Assembly (NCBI GenBank): GCA_002110485.1
Contig: MOWL01000067.1
Location: 1,612,001 to 1,676,000, forward strand
From: Emergomyces orientalis
Taxonomy: Eukaryota > Ascomycota > Eurotiomycetes > Onygenales > Ajellomycetaceae
Reading direction: 5' to 3'
Length of the DNA: 64,000 nt
This document shows, piece after piece, positions 36,029 through 45,976 of the stretch (the stretch's first letter is position 1; every line of letters begins with the position of its first letter). A program made the position numbers and the translations under genes. A model generated the notes under the pieces. That model did no database searches, was not told the DNA's origin, and saw only the letters and a program-made list of their open reading frames with translations.

Positions 36029-36311
36029 CAGACACTTTCAGTGAGAGATTTTCTATGTTGAATATTTATTACTGAGAGTAGTTGTGAGTGATCTTGTCTT
36101 TCTTTTTGATGTGAGACATCTCTTCTCTAAGAGCAGCTGTGACTGCTCTGCAATATTTTGAAGATGTTAAAGAGTGAAATAGATCTGAACATCAGAGAGT
36201 TTTTAGTTCAGTGACAGATCATGTCTGTCACAGAGTTTTTCTTACTTTGTATATTAAGCAGAGCCCCACATATCCTTGTGATTAAGTGGTGTAGAAATAA
36301 TAATAATAATA

Positions 36312-36723
36312 ATCTCTAAAATATAAAATAGAAAATGAGAAATATATTGCTCATTCTTTTGAACAAAAATGTCAGACTTTTATAAAAGTTCTATTTCAAA
36401 AACCACCTCAATCTGAACAATATAATTCAATAAATAAATATATTGAAAATTCAAGATGAGCTTGGCCAGATCTATCTAGAAATGAACTTGAAACTGCTAT
36501 TTTTACAAGCTCTACAAAAACAGCTGCAGAATCTGATACTATAAATCATTTAATCATTCAAAAAATCTTTCATTCTTTGAAAAATGAATTATTTGAATTA
36601 TTCTCTCAATTAATGAAGAATGGGTATCATTCTGAATGCTGAAGACAAGCAACTGATATAGTTCTTGCAAAACCAAATAGAAAAGCTACTATGTCAAAGT
36701 CTTATAGAATTATATCACTTTTG
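36312..36723 (+). mobile_element. LINE B1 fragment 2
   Basis: It begins with the duplicated target ATCTCTAAAATAT and corresponds to about 42876-43281 of LINE B3 (start of RT). GG-to-GA and CC-to-TC changes are frequent. It is interrupted by LINE B2 after ATATCACTTTTG (36712-36723). Confidence 0.9.
36712..36723 (+). repeat. Target-site duplication of LINE B2 (left)
   Basis: ATATCACTTTTG is repeated at 38332-38343 after the (AAT)n tail of B2. Confidence 0.85.
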
Positions 36724-36853
36724 ATATCCTCCAATTCAATCTGGAAATGACTTAGATTGGAATAGATATCTAGATTGGAATGAAAGTCAAGAAAATCAAG
36801 AAAATGAGAGAAATAGAAAAAAAATCCCTTCTCAACTATATAGAGTATGCTCA

Positions 36854-37930
36854 ATGATTAAAAATGAGTTCTCCTCATTAAATATTGAAAAGATTGAACA
36901 CAAAAAGCTATATCCATGGAAAGAAAAACTAGGCTCAATGATTTCAATTGAAATAAGCGCATTATCAAAACCAGAAGAAGCTGAGAATCATAGAAGAATA
37001 ATAGAGAAAATTGATTTTAAAAAGTCAATTCTAATCTATTCAGATGGTTCAATGAATGAAAATAAAGGCCTAGGAGCTGGAATAGCATATACAGAAGATA
37101 ATTACAAATATACATCAGATTCATGGAATATTGGAAATGAATGTGAAGTATTTGATGCTGAATTATATGCTATTATGAAAGCTTTTAAACTGATAGAAAT
37201 AAAAGCTTCAAAAAGAAAAGATATGAAAGAAGCATGGATTTTTTCAGATAGTCAAGCAGCTTTGAAAAGAATTCAAAAAAATGAAATTCATAATGGTCAA
37301 ATGAATATAGAAGTAATTCTAAAGATATGCAAAAGAATTCAATTAAAATATAAGACAAAGATATATCTGAGCTGGGTTCCTGCTCATATAAATATACATG
37401 GAAATGAGCTTGCTGATGAAGCAGCAAAGAAAGGAACAGAACTAAATATTGCAAGTTCAAAAATAGTTTCATGGTCTTTTATTAAAAGAAAGATAAAAGA
37501 GAATTGCTTAGAAAAATGGCATAAAATATGGGAAAAACAAAGAAAAAGTCCTCACTATCTTAGATTTGAAACTAAACCTAAATGGAAATCATGCTCTATT
37601 AAGTGCAAGAAGAAGCTTTTCTCCTCAATCATTCAATTGAAACTAGGTCATGGCTATTTCAAATCTTATTTGAAAAGAATATCTGATATTGAAAGTGAAA
37701 ATTGTGAATATTGTGACTCTCTTGAAGACCCAGAACATATCTTAATGAATTGCTCATTAAATCAAGAACTTAGAGCTGAACTGAGATATAAATATAAGCT
37801 GAGAGAAATGAATATGAAACTACTATTTTCAACTGAAATAGGCAGTCAATATTTAATTGATTTTCTCAATGAAACTCAAATAGCTACTAGAAATCAATTC
37901 TATTTCAAAGATGAAAATATAAATGAATGA
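36854..37930 (+). pseudogene. LINE B2 ORF2 C-terminal fragment (intact RNase H domain)
   Basis: An open frame of 358 codons is identical to the C-terminus of LINE B3 ORF2 apart from one visible Lys/Glu change (KIWEKQ here). It contains complete RNase H motifs (YSDGSMNENKG, FDAELYA, FSDSQAA, WVPAHINIHGNELADEA) and a CCHC knuckle (CEYCDSLEDPEHILMNC). It has no own promoter or endonuclease/RT part and should not be annotated as a host RNase H gene. Confidence 0.85.
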
Positions 37931-38249
37931 GAATCTGAAATGTTCTTTATAAAAACTGCTAGATATTATATAATATCTCACTATTTCTTTTGTGTTAGAG
38001 TCTGTCTTTTATTTCCTTTGTATTCATGTCATGAGTTATTTTGTCTATCATTAATTTATTTTCTTTGTAATCACTTGAAAATTATATGAAAAAAAGAGAA
38101 TATAAATAATCTTCAAAGATATTTATAAATAAATAAATAAAAAAAAGAAAAATCAATTTGCTGACTATTCTGGGCTGGAATTCAAGTATTGCAAGTGCTA
38201 TTTGTTTGAAGAAAAAATGTATAGTAATTAGTGTTAAAGTTAGAAAAAT

Positions 38250-38272
38250 CCTGAGACTCTTTGAGTCTCAGG
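38250..38272 (+). repeat. Perfect 3' UTR hairpin of LINE B2
   Basis: A 10-bp stem (CCTGAGACTC / GAGTCTCAGG) with a TTT loop lies about 60 nt upstream of the 3' tail. It is conserved at 45899-45921 in LINE B3. Confidence 0.8.
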
Positions 38273-38331
38273 TAGATATCATAGTCTCTGACTGCATATA
38301 TATCTATAATTGAAGAATAATAATAATAATA

Positions 38332-38747
38332 ATATCACTTTTGAATTGCTTGGGAAAAATTCTTGAAAAAATAATAGCAACAAGATTATTATATCTAGAC
38401 TCAATCACTGATTTATTATATAATGATTAAATGAGTGGCAGAAAACAGAATTCTGCAATAGATACAGTTTTATCAATGATTCATGATATTCAAATGGCAA
38501 AAAATGAAGGCTTAGTTACAACAGCTGCTTTTATTGATATAAAAGATGCTTTTGATCATGTTTCAAAGAATAAGCTAATAATTATTCTTCAAGAGATGAA
38601 ACTATCAAAAGCATTAATAAAGTGAGTTATATGTTTTATATCAAAAAGATATATTCAACTACTTTTTGACTCATTAAAGCAAGATATTACTGAAATTGAA
38701 ATAGAAGTTTCTCAAGAGTTCTCAGTCTCATCAATTCTATTTGCCAT
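38332..38747 (+). mobile_element. LINE B1 fragment 3
   Basis: It corresponds to about 43270-43685 of LINE B3 (RT palm). It keeps DIKDAFDHVSKN but carries TGA for Trp near 38623-38625 (AAAGTGAGTT versus AAAGTGGGTT). It is interrupted by LINE B3 after AATTCTATTTGCCAT (38733-38747). Confidence 0.9.
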
Positions 38748-40035
38748 TCAAAAAACGCTTTCCCCCGAACCAGCCCAATTCTTCGAATTAGAAGACGAAA
38801 AGACATCCATTTGAAAGCTCTTGTTTAAGAAAGCAATTTATTCACTTTTTATTAAAATTGAGCGCGAGTTGGTGAAGCTATTGAGGAAAACGTGTTTGCA
38901 ACCCCTAAGGGGAAAGAAAATCACACTTCATCACATAACATCATCAGTTTCGGCCCAATTTACATAGAATTTTGATAGAAGCTAGAACAAACCAGATATT
39001 ACAACTGTCTCAATTTTGAATTCATTCCGACCATCTCTTTCTGAACAATTCATTGTCAAAACCTGCGTGAAAACTCTGATTGATTTTCATGTTCCTTTGC
39101 ACCAGTGCCAAGTCTTTTCCCTGTACCGCCCTACCTCGCCCGGCAGAAAAGTGACAAAAAAATACCTCAGCACAGATCACACGTGACCTACCCTTCAATC
39201 AGAAATTCCCCGGAACCTACCCTCTCTACAAAACGGAACGAGAAAAAGTGGAAATATCAGTGTTTAAAAAAATAGCTTGGTCCCTGCAAGTAATATATAT
39301 ACATACTTGTATATATATATATTATTATATAAGAAAATAGTACAGATTTAGTCTGTTGATTCTTCATTTGCATACTCATCTGTGTGACTTAATAAATTAC
39401 ATTTATTAAGAGCTATCTAGTAAAATATATGAGATTAATTTGAATAGAAAAGGAAATCTATTCAGTATTAATTCATATTGATATTTCAGGAATACAATCT
39501 TGATTTGAGGTGGGGCCTATTTCAAGCAGAAATTTTGAGAAGCTTTTTAAATTGAAAAAGACAAAATTTGCAAGAGTTAGAGTGTTTTTCTTGATTTAGC
39601 TCTGAGTAAATAAATCAAGAAAATTCTACACAAATTCATATTTCTTTACTTCAGTGACTGATTCAGTTTTTGAAAATAATCTCAATTTTGAGCTGCATAC
39701 TTGATATGTGGGGAGAAGTTTAGAATATTGAATATTTCTGAATAGTTTTTATCAATTTCTCCGCAAAAAATTGATTTATTTTGTCAGTTTTTCTTTCAAA
39801 AACTGTCATTTCAATTGAATAATTTATTATTCATTGAAATCAATTCTTTTCTCTTCATTTTGTAGCACAAGAAAGAAGTCTGTGAAGATTTAATTGATTT
39901 ATCTTTAAAAATCAATATTAGTTTATTAGATTCTCTTGAAAAATCTAATCTAGATACTATTTCTAGTAGAAAAAATAGCAAAAATCTGAGAATACTATTT
40001 AATTTGACTAATTATCTAATATACTCAAAGAAATC
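38748..40035 (+). promoter_or_regulatory. LINE B3 5' UTR / presumed internal promoter
   Basis: The first ~500 bases are richer in GC and CpG than the rest of the element. They are followed by a (TA)n-rich part near 39285-39335 and then AT-rich sequence up to the ORF1 ATG. LINEs of this type usually carry an internal promoter at the 5' end, which is the basis for the call. No specific promoter element was identified. Confidence 0.5.
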
Positions 40036-41598
40036 ATGAATAACTCACCTCAATCTGTGAACATGATGACTCCATGCAAAAATAGAAATAATTTCATAGA
40101 AACTGTTTCTGAAATTGAGATTTTGAAGAAAAGAAAAAAAGAAGAAATAGACAGACACAAAGTAGATGAAGTGAAAAATCTACAAAAAATAGCTGATGAG
40201 CTATATAAACAGTGCATGTATGAAGAAAATGAAGAAATTCTTCTTATTCTGCATTCACAAGCAAGACAACTGAATGAAATTATTAAGTTTAAACTTAATA
40301 TTTCTTCAAATCTGAAGATAGTTTTGAAAAAAACTGAAAAATCTGTATCTCAAAAAATCTCTTCTGAATCTCTTTCAAAAGAAAACACTGAAAATGAGAC
40401 AAAAACCTACGCTCAAGCTCTCAATAGCTCACAAAATATTGAAAAAGAAAAACAGCTGAAAAAAGCAGAAAAAATTTTCTCATTAGTTGAGAAAAAAGAA
40501 CAAAGAAAAGCTCAAAAAGAGATTAAATTTCTTGAATCAAAAAAACAGAGACTGATTTTAAAAGTTAGTGATAGAGCTATCTTTGAAAAATCTATTCTAA
40601 ATGATTCTAAGTTCATTTTTGAACTTAGAAACAAAATCAATCAAAACTTTCATTTTGAAACTCAAAATGAAGAATTCAAGCCAGTTATCTCATCAATTGA
40701 AACCTCTTTTCTGGGAAATTCAATTGTAATTACTGCTATGCCAGATTTCAGCTCTGAATATCTAATTCAAAATGAAAACTGCTGGAAAGAGATAGTTCAA
40801 AAAGCTCTCTCTATTGAAGTTTCATGTGAAAAAGATGAGAAATGGGGAAAATTTGTATTACATGATATTCCAGTTGAAATCTTTGATCATGAAGAAGGCA
40901 TGATAAATTTGAAAGAAGAAATTGAAATATATAATTCAATTTCTTTGAAAAAAACCCCAATTTGGCTCAATTCTTATGAGCAAAGACAAAGAAATCAAAA
41001 TGCTTCAGTTTTAATTACTACAAATACAATAGAACAGTCAAAACGACAGTATATTGTAATTGCAGGATTGAAAATGAAAGTATTTGAATTCAAAGATTCA
41101 AGAGAGAATATTAAATCTCAAATTCAATGCTCAAACTGTCAGAAACATGGACACTTTGCAAATACTTGTAAAAGAAATTCTAAATGTCAGTTTTGTGCTT
41201 TAGATCACAAAACAAATGAACATTCTTGCAACACATGTAGAAAAATAGGTGAAATCTGCAATCACACTGAAATCAAATGCAGTAATTGCTATGAAAAGCA
41301 CACATCTATTTCAAAAGATTGTATTTTCATTTTAAAGAAAAAGTCTTTCAATAAAGATGTGAAATGGAGAAAAGAAACTCAAAATACAGAGAAAATAGAT
41401 AAAACTACAAAAAGAAGAAATTCTCAAATGTCTATTTCTTCTGAGTCAAATTCTTTTTCAAAAAATAGACAGATCTTAAACCCTGTTACACCTATAAAAA
41501 TGAGAAAAGATAAAGAAAATCTCATTTCTATGAAAGCAGTAGAAGTTCCAGCTCTGAATACAGATAATAGATATAATCTATTACCTGATTCAGAATAA
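40036..41598 (+). CDS. LINE B3 ORF1 protein (gag-like RNA-binding, 520 aa)
   Basis: Intact frame from ATG to TAA. Residues about 25-180 are Lys/Glu-rich with predicted helical, coiled-coil-like composition. The middle part (about 190-350) resembles the conserved region of Tad-type ORF1 proteins only in general character. Near residues 365-430 lie cysteine-histidine knuckles: CSNCQKHGHFANTC (canonical C-x2-C-x4-H-x4-C), CQFCALDHKTNEHSC and CSNCYEKHTSISKDC. The expected role is binding element RNA and forming the retrotransposition RNP. A lysine/serine-rich tail follows. The next ORF begins 33 nt downstream in a different frame. Confidence 0.88.
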   Translation: MNNSPQSVNMMTPCKNRNNFIETVSEIEILKKRKKEEIDRHKVDEVKNLQKIADELYKQCMYEENEEILLILHSQARQLNEIIKFKLNISSNLKIVLKKTEKSVSQKISSESLSKENTENETKTYAQALNSSQNIEKEKQLKKAEKIFSLVEKKEQRKAQKEIKFLESKKQRLILKVSDRAIFEKSILNDSKFIFELRNKINQNFHFETQNEEFKPVISSIETSFLGNSIVITAMPDFSSEYLIQNENCWKEIVQKALSIEVSCEKDEKWGKFVLHDIPVEIFDHEEGMINLKEEIEIYNSISLKKTPIWLNSYEQRQRNQNASVLITTNTIEQSKRQYIVIAGLKMKVFEFKDSRENIKSQIQCSNCQKHGHFANTCKRNSKCQFCALDHKTNEHSCNTCRKIGEICNHTEIKCSNCYEKHTSISKDCIFILKKKSFNKDVKWRKETQNTEKIDKTTKRRNSQMSISSESNSFSKNRQILNPVTPIKMRKDKENLISMKAVEVPALNTDNRYNLLPDSE

Positions 41599-41631
41599 AA
41601 GAAACACAGCTTCAATTTATTCCTTTTGTAC

Positions 41632-44600
41632 ATGTTTACTACACAAAATAATAATAAAAAGAAGAAAAAAACTATCAAAAATGCTTCAAAAATAACTTTT
41701 ATTCAAAACAATGTTGATAGAAATAAAGATGCTATCTATTCATGCTTACAGATAGGCTTTGAAGAGCAAACTGACTTCATTCTATTACAAGAGCCAAATT
41801 TTGATATAGAACAACAATTTATAATTTCTCATTCAAGCTATCACTGCTTTTTACCAGAGAAATCAGATGTAAAAGCAAGAGTTGTGATATATGCAAGAAA
41901 AAGATCAAGATTTCAATTCAATATAAAAAGTAATTATATATCTAATTCTGATATTCTAGTTGGAGATATTATAGATACAAGAAATCAATTTGACAGTATT
42001 CAATTGATAAATATTTATAATGAAAAATCACTGAAGGTAAATGATAATTCATGGACAGTTGACAGAGAACTGCTGAATTTAAGTCCAGAAAAAAATGCTA
42101 TTATATGTGGTGATTTCAATGCACATCATATATGGTGGAATTCTGAATGTGATTATTCAATAAGATCAGAGAAAATAGTAGAGTGGGCTCTACAACATGA
42201 ACTAGATATTATAAATGAAATTGATAGACAGACCTTCTTTAGAAACAACTTAATGAAGAAATCAATCATAGACTTAACCTTTCTATCAAAAAATTTGATT
42301 GAAAACAAGGTCTATAATTGGTTTATTAATTCAGAAGAAACATCAGGATCTGCTCATGAAGTTATTCAATTTAATATTGAAATTGATGAAAAGGAAACAT
42401 GTGAGAATCCTCTACTATCAAATCAATATAATTTTGAAAAAGCTGAATGGTCTGAAATCAATAAGAGAATTGAAGATTTAAAATTTGAAAAAAAAGAAGA
42501 ATTATCAAATTGGAATGAAAAGACAATAATAACAGATATAATACTAGAAAGTAGAACTAATATAATAACTGAAATTATATTAGAAAGCATTAAAAACTTT
42601 ATACCAAAGAAAAAGCTCTCAGAATTCTCAAAACCTTGGTGGTCAGAAGAAATAACAGAAAAAAGAAAAAATCTAGCAAAAATAAAAAAAGAATGGAAAG
42701 AGAATATCATATCTTATGAAGAATATAAAAGAATAAGAAATGAATATTTCACATTAATTAAAAAAACTAAAACTAGCTGCTGGAATAAATTTCTTGTGAA
42801 TGCACAGGGAAAAGAAATATTTAAAGCTTTTAAATATACAAAGTCTAAATCTGTTGCAAAGCTTCCATCTCTAAAATATAAAATAGAAAATGAGGAATAT
42901 ATTGCTCATTCTTTTGAACAAAAATGTCAGGCTTTTATGAAAATTCTATTTCAAAAACCACCTCAATCTGAACAATATAGTTCAATATGTGAATATATTG
43001 AAGATTCAAGATGGGCTTGGCCAGATCTATCTAGAAATGAACTTGAAACTGCTGTTTTTACAAGTTCTACAAAAACAGCTGCAGGACCTGATACTATAAA
43101 TCATTTAATCATTCAAAAAGTCTTTCATTCTCTGAAAAATGAATTATTTGAATTATTCTCTCAACTAATGAAGAATGGGTATCACCCTGAATGCTGGAGA
43201 CAAGCAACTGGTATAGTTCTTGCAAAACCAAATAGAAAAGCTACTATGCCAAAGTCTTATAGAATTATATCACTTTTGAATTGCTTGGGAAAAATTCTTG
43301 AAAAAATAATAGCAACAAGATTATCATATCTAGGCTCAATCACTGATTTATTATATAATGATCAAATGGGTGGCAGAAAACAGAATTCTGCAATAGATAC
43401 AGTTTTATCAATAATTCATGATATTCAAATGGCAAAAAATGAAGGCTTAGTTACAACAGCTGCTTTTATTGATATAAAAGGTGCTTTTGATCATGTTTCA
43501 AAGAATAAGCTAATAATTATTCTTCAAGAGATGAAACTACCAAAAGCATTAATAAAGTGGGTTATATGTTTTATGTCAAAAAGATATATTCAACTACTTT
43601 TTGACTCATTAAAGCAAGATATTACTGAAATTGAAATAGGAGTTCCTCAGGGGTCTCCAGTCTCACCAATTCTATTTGCTATATATACAAAAAATCTATT
43701 CAAAGATAGAGAAATGGAGATAGTGAGATCTCCTAGCTATGTTGATGATATAGGTCTGATTTTCAGCTCAAGAACAATAAAAGAAAATTGTGAAAATATT
43801 GAAAAAGCTGCGCAAGAGATATTTAATAGAGGAGATTTAAACCTAATTCAATTTGATATGGAAAAAACTGAATTAATTCACTTTTTTCCAAAAAGATATG
43901 AAAAGGAAATAAGTTTAAATCTATTAAATCAAGAAATAAAGCCTAAATCAGTTGTAAGATGGCTAGGAATCTGGCTGGATTCAAAACTCAATTTTAAATC
44001 TCATATTCAAAAAAGAATGGCTCAAGCTGAAAGAGTTTTAAATAGTATAATACAACTTTCTAATACTGAAAGGGGTTTATCATTTCAAGCTATGAGACAG
44101 CTATACATTGCATGTATAGCATCTATTTCTGATTATGGTGTTCAGATATGGTGGAAGAACCAGAAACACTTCATAGATAAGTTTCAAAAATTGCAGAATA
44201 CAGCTTTAAGAAGAATTCTGGGAGCTTTCAAAACCTCTCCATGTAGAGCTATGGAAATAGAAGCTTCTATATCACCTCCTGAAATAAGATTTGAGAAGAT
44301 ATGCAAGAATTATGCACTGAGAATCATGAAAATGCCAGATATTCATTCAATTAGAAAAAGAATATCTACATCTTATCCTCCAATTCAATCTGGAAATGAC
44401 TTAGATTGGAATAGATATCTAGATTGGAATGAAAGTCAAGAAAATCAAGAAAATGAGAGAAATAGAAAAAAAATCCCTTCTCAACTATATAGAGTATGCT
44501 CAATGATTAAAAATGAGTTCTCCTCATTAAATATTGAAAAGATTGAACACAAAAAGCTATATCCATGGAAAGAAAAACTAGGCTCAATGATTTCAATTGA

Positions 44601-45579
44601 AATAAGCGCATTATCAAAACCAGAAGAAGCTGAGAATCATAGAAGAATAATAGAGAAAATTGATTTTAAAAAGTCAATTCTAATCTATTCAGATGGTTCA
44701 ATGAATGAAAATAAAGGCCTAGGAGCTGGAATAGCATATACAGAAGATAATTACAAATATACATCAGATTCATGGAATATTGGAAATGAATGTGAAGTAT
44801 TTGATGCTGAATTATATGCTATTATGAAAGCTTTTAAACTGATAGAAATAAAAGCTTCAAAAAGAAAAGATATGAAAGAAGCATGGATTTTTTCAGATAG
44901 TCAAGCAGCTTTGAAAAGAATTCAAAAAAATGAAATTCATAATGGTCAAATGAATATAGAAGTAATTCTAAAGATATGCAAAAGAATTCAATTAAAATAT
45001 AAGACAAAGATATATCTGAGCTGGGTTCCTGCTCATATAAATATACATGGAAATGAGCTTGCTGATGAAGCAGCAAAGAAAGGAACAGAACTAAATATTG
45101 CAAGTTCAAAAATAGTTTCATGGTCTTTTATTAAAAGAAAGATAAAAGAGAATTGCTTAGAAAAATGGCATAAAATATGGAAAAAACAAAGAAAAAGTCC
45201 TCACTATCTTAGATTTGAAACTAAACCTAAATGGAAATCATGCTCTATTAAGTGCAAGAAGAAGCTTTTCTCCTCAATCATTCAATTGAAACTAGGTCAT
45301 GGCTATTTCAAATCTTATTTGAAAAGAATATCTGATATTGAAAGTGAAAATTGTGAATATTGTGACTCTCTTGAAGACCCAGAACATATCTTAATGAATT
45401 GCTCATTAAATCAAGAACTTAGAGCTGAACTGAGATATAAATATAAGCTGAGAGAAATGAATATGAAACTACTATTTTCAACTGAAATAGGCAGTCAATA
45501 TTTAATTGATTTTCTCAATGAAACTCAAATAGCTACTAGAAATCAATTCTATTTCAAAGATGAAAATATAAATGAATGA
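41632..45579 (+). CDS. LINE B3 ORF2 protein: APE-type endonuclease, reverse transcriptase, RNase H
   Basis: Intact 1315-residue frame from ATG 41632 to TGA 45579. Residues about 20-240 form the endonuclease (TFIQNN, LLQEPNFD, GDFNAHHIWW at about 160, SIIDLTFLS; the usual SDH block reads SAH). RT covers about 470-800 (AAGPDTI, IDIKGAFDHV, GVPQGSPVSPILF, SYVDDIGLIF with YVDD at about 703). RNase H covers about 1015-1150 (YSDGS at about 1019, FDAELYA, FSDSQAA, WVPAHINIHGNELADEA). A CCHC knuckle, CEYCDSLEDPEHILMNC, lies near residue 1240. It should nick target DNA, reverse-transcribe the element RNA and remove RNA from hybrids. All residues I expect for RT and RNase H catalysis are present. Confidence 0.9.
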   Translation: MFTTQNNNKKKKKTIKNASKITFIQNNVDRNKDAIYSCLQIGFEEQTDFILLQEPNFDIEQQFIISHSSYHCFLPEKSDVKARVVIYARKRSRFQFNIKSNYISNSDILVGDIIDTRNQFDSIQLINIYNEKSLKVNDNSWTVDRELLNLSPEKNAIICGDFNAHHIWWNSECDYSIRSEKIVEWALQHELDIINEIDRQTFFRNNLMKKSIIDLTFLSKNLIENKVYNWFINSEETSGSAHEVIQFNIEIDEKETCENPLLSNQYNFEKAEWSEINKRIEDLKFEKKEELSNWNEKTIITDIILESRTNIITEIILESIKNFIPKKKLSEFSKPWWSEEITEKRKNLAKIKKEWKENIISYEEYKRIRNEYFTLIKKTKTSCWNKFLVNAQGKEIFKAFKYTKSKSVAKLPSLKYKIENEEYIAHSFEQKCQAFMKILFQKPPQSEQYSSICEYIEDSRWAWPDLSRNELETAVFTSSTKTAAGPDTINHLIIQKVFHSLKNELFELFSQLMKNGYHPECWRQATGIVLAKPNRKATMPKSYRIISLLNCLGKILEKIIATRLSYLGSITDLLYNDQMGGRKQNSAIDTVLSIIHDIQMAKNEGLVTTAAFIDIKGAFDHVSKNKLIIILQEMKLPKALIKWVICFMSKRYIQLLFDSLKQDITEIEIGVPQGSPVSPILFAIYTKNLFKDREMEIVRSPSYVDDIGLIFSSRTIKENCENIEKAAQEIFNRGDLNLIQFDMEKTELIHFFPKRYEKEISLNLLNQEIKPKSVVRWLGIWLDSKLNFKSHIQKRMAQAERVLNSIIQLSNTERGLSFQAMRQLYIACIASISDYGVQIWWKNQKHFIDKFQKLQNTALRRILGAFKTSPCRAMEIEASISPPEIRFEKICKNYALRIMKMPDIHSIRKRISTSYPPIQSGNDLDWNRYLDWNESQENQENERNRKKIPSQLYRVCSMIKNEFSSLNIEKIEHKKLYPWKEKLGSMISIEISALSKPEEAENHRRIIEKIDFKKSILIYSDGSMNENKGLGAGIAYTEDNYKYTSDSWNIGNECEVFDAELYAIMKAFKLIEIKASKRKDMKEAWIFSDSQAALKRIQKNEIHNGQMNIEVILKICKRIQLKYKTKIYLSWVPAHINIHGNELADEAAKKGTELNIASSKIVSWSFIKRKIKENCLEKWHKIWKKQRKSPHYLRFETKPKWKSCSIKCKKKLFSSIIQLKLGHGYFKSYLKRISDIESENCEYCDSLEDPEHILMNCSLNQELRAELRYKYKLREMNMKLLFSTEIGSQYLIDFLNETQIATRNQFYFKDENINE

Positions 45580-45976
45580 GAATCTGAAATATTCTTTATA
45601 AAAACTGCTAGATATTATATAATATCTCACTATTTCTTTTGTGTTAGAGTCTGTCTTTTATTTCCTTTGTATTCATGTCATGAGTTATTTTGTCTATCAT
45701 TAATTTATTTTCTTTGTAATCACTTGAAAATTATATGAAAAAAAGAGAATATAAATAATCTTCAAAGATATTTATAAATAAATAAATAAAAAAAAGAAAA
45801 ATCAATTTGCTGACTATTCTGGGCTGGAATTCAAGTATTGCAAGTGCTATTTGTTTGAAGAAAAAATGTATAGTAATTAGTGTTAAAGTTAGAAAAATCC
45901 TGAGACTCTTTGAGTCTCAGGTAGATATCATAGTCTCTGACTGCATATATATCTATAATTGAAGAATAATAATAAT
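45580..45976 (+). other. LINE B3 3' UTR with hairpin and (AAT)n tail
   Basis: A non-coding, AT-rich end. It includes a TAAATAAATAAATAAA run near 45774-45789, a perfect 10-bp stem/3-nt loop hairpin at 45899-45921, and the terminal (AAT)n. Confidence 0.85.

Larger units (their letters stand above)
31167..36311 (+). mobile_element. LINE C1 (family C, full-length, mutated)
   Basis: A 5.1-kb non-LTR element inserted in LINE B1. Its 5' end (CTCATCAAAAATTATTTTA) is shared with C2, so the copy is probably full-length. It contains ORF1 (31269-32621) and ORF2 (32618-36028), a 3' UTR, and an (AAT)n tail near 36295-36311. Both ORFs keep their frame over most of their length but carry stops. The GC content is clearly higher than in family B. 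Confidence 0.9.
36724..38331 (+). mobile_element. LINE B2 (5'-truncated family-B copy, recent)
   Basis: A 1.6-kb copy is almost identical to 44374-45976 of LINE B3; I noticed only about three differences. It includes the RNase H region of ORF2, the 3' UTR and the (AAT)n tail. It lacks the G-to-A decay seen in the surrounding B1, so it inserted later. The truncation point lies in the middle of ORF2, as is usual for incomplete target-primed reverse transcription. Confidence 0.92.
38748..45976 (+). mobile_element. LINE B3, full-length apparently intact Tad/I-like non-LTR retrotransposon (7229 bp)
   Basis: A complete element with a 5' UTR (38748-40035), ORF1 (40036-41598), ORF2 (41632-45579), a 3' UTR with a perfect hairpin, and an (AAT)n tail. 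A target duplication of up to 15 bp, AATTCTATTTGCCAT, is present at 38733-38747 and 45977-45991. Both ORFs are free of stops and all catalytic motifs are present, in sharp contrast to neighbouring copies. EN-RT-RNase H-knuckle order and the gag-like ORF1 are characteristic of Tad1-type fungal LINEs. The element is very AT-rich and CpG-poor except for the first ~500 bp of the 5' UTR. Confidence 0.93.

Noticed and set aside
36854..37930. A stand-alone host RNase H gene
   Set aside because: It is the C-terminus of a 5'-truncated LINE, almost identical to 44500-45579, with target duplications around it.
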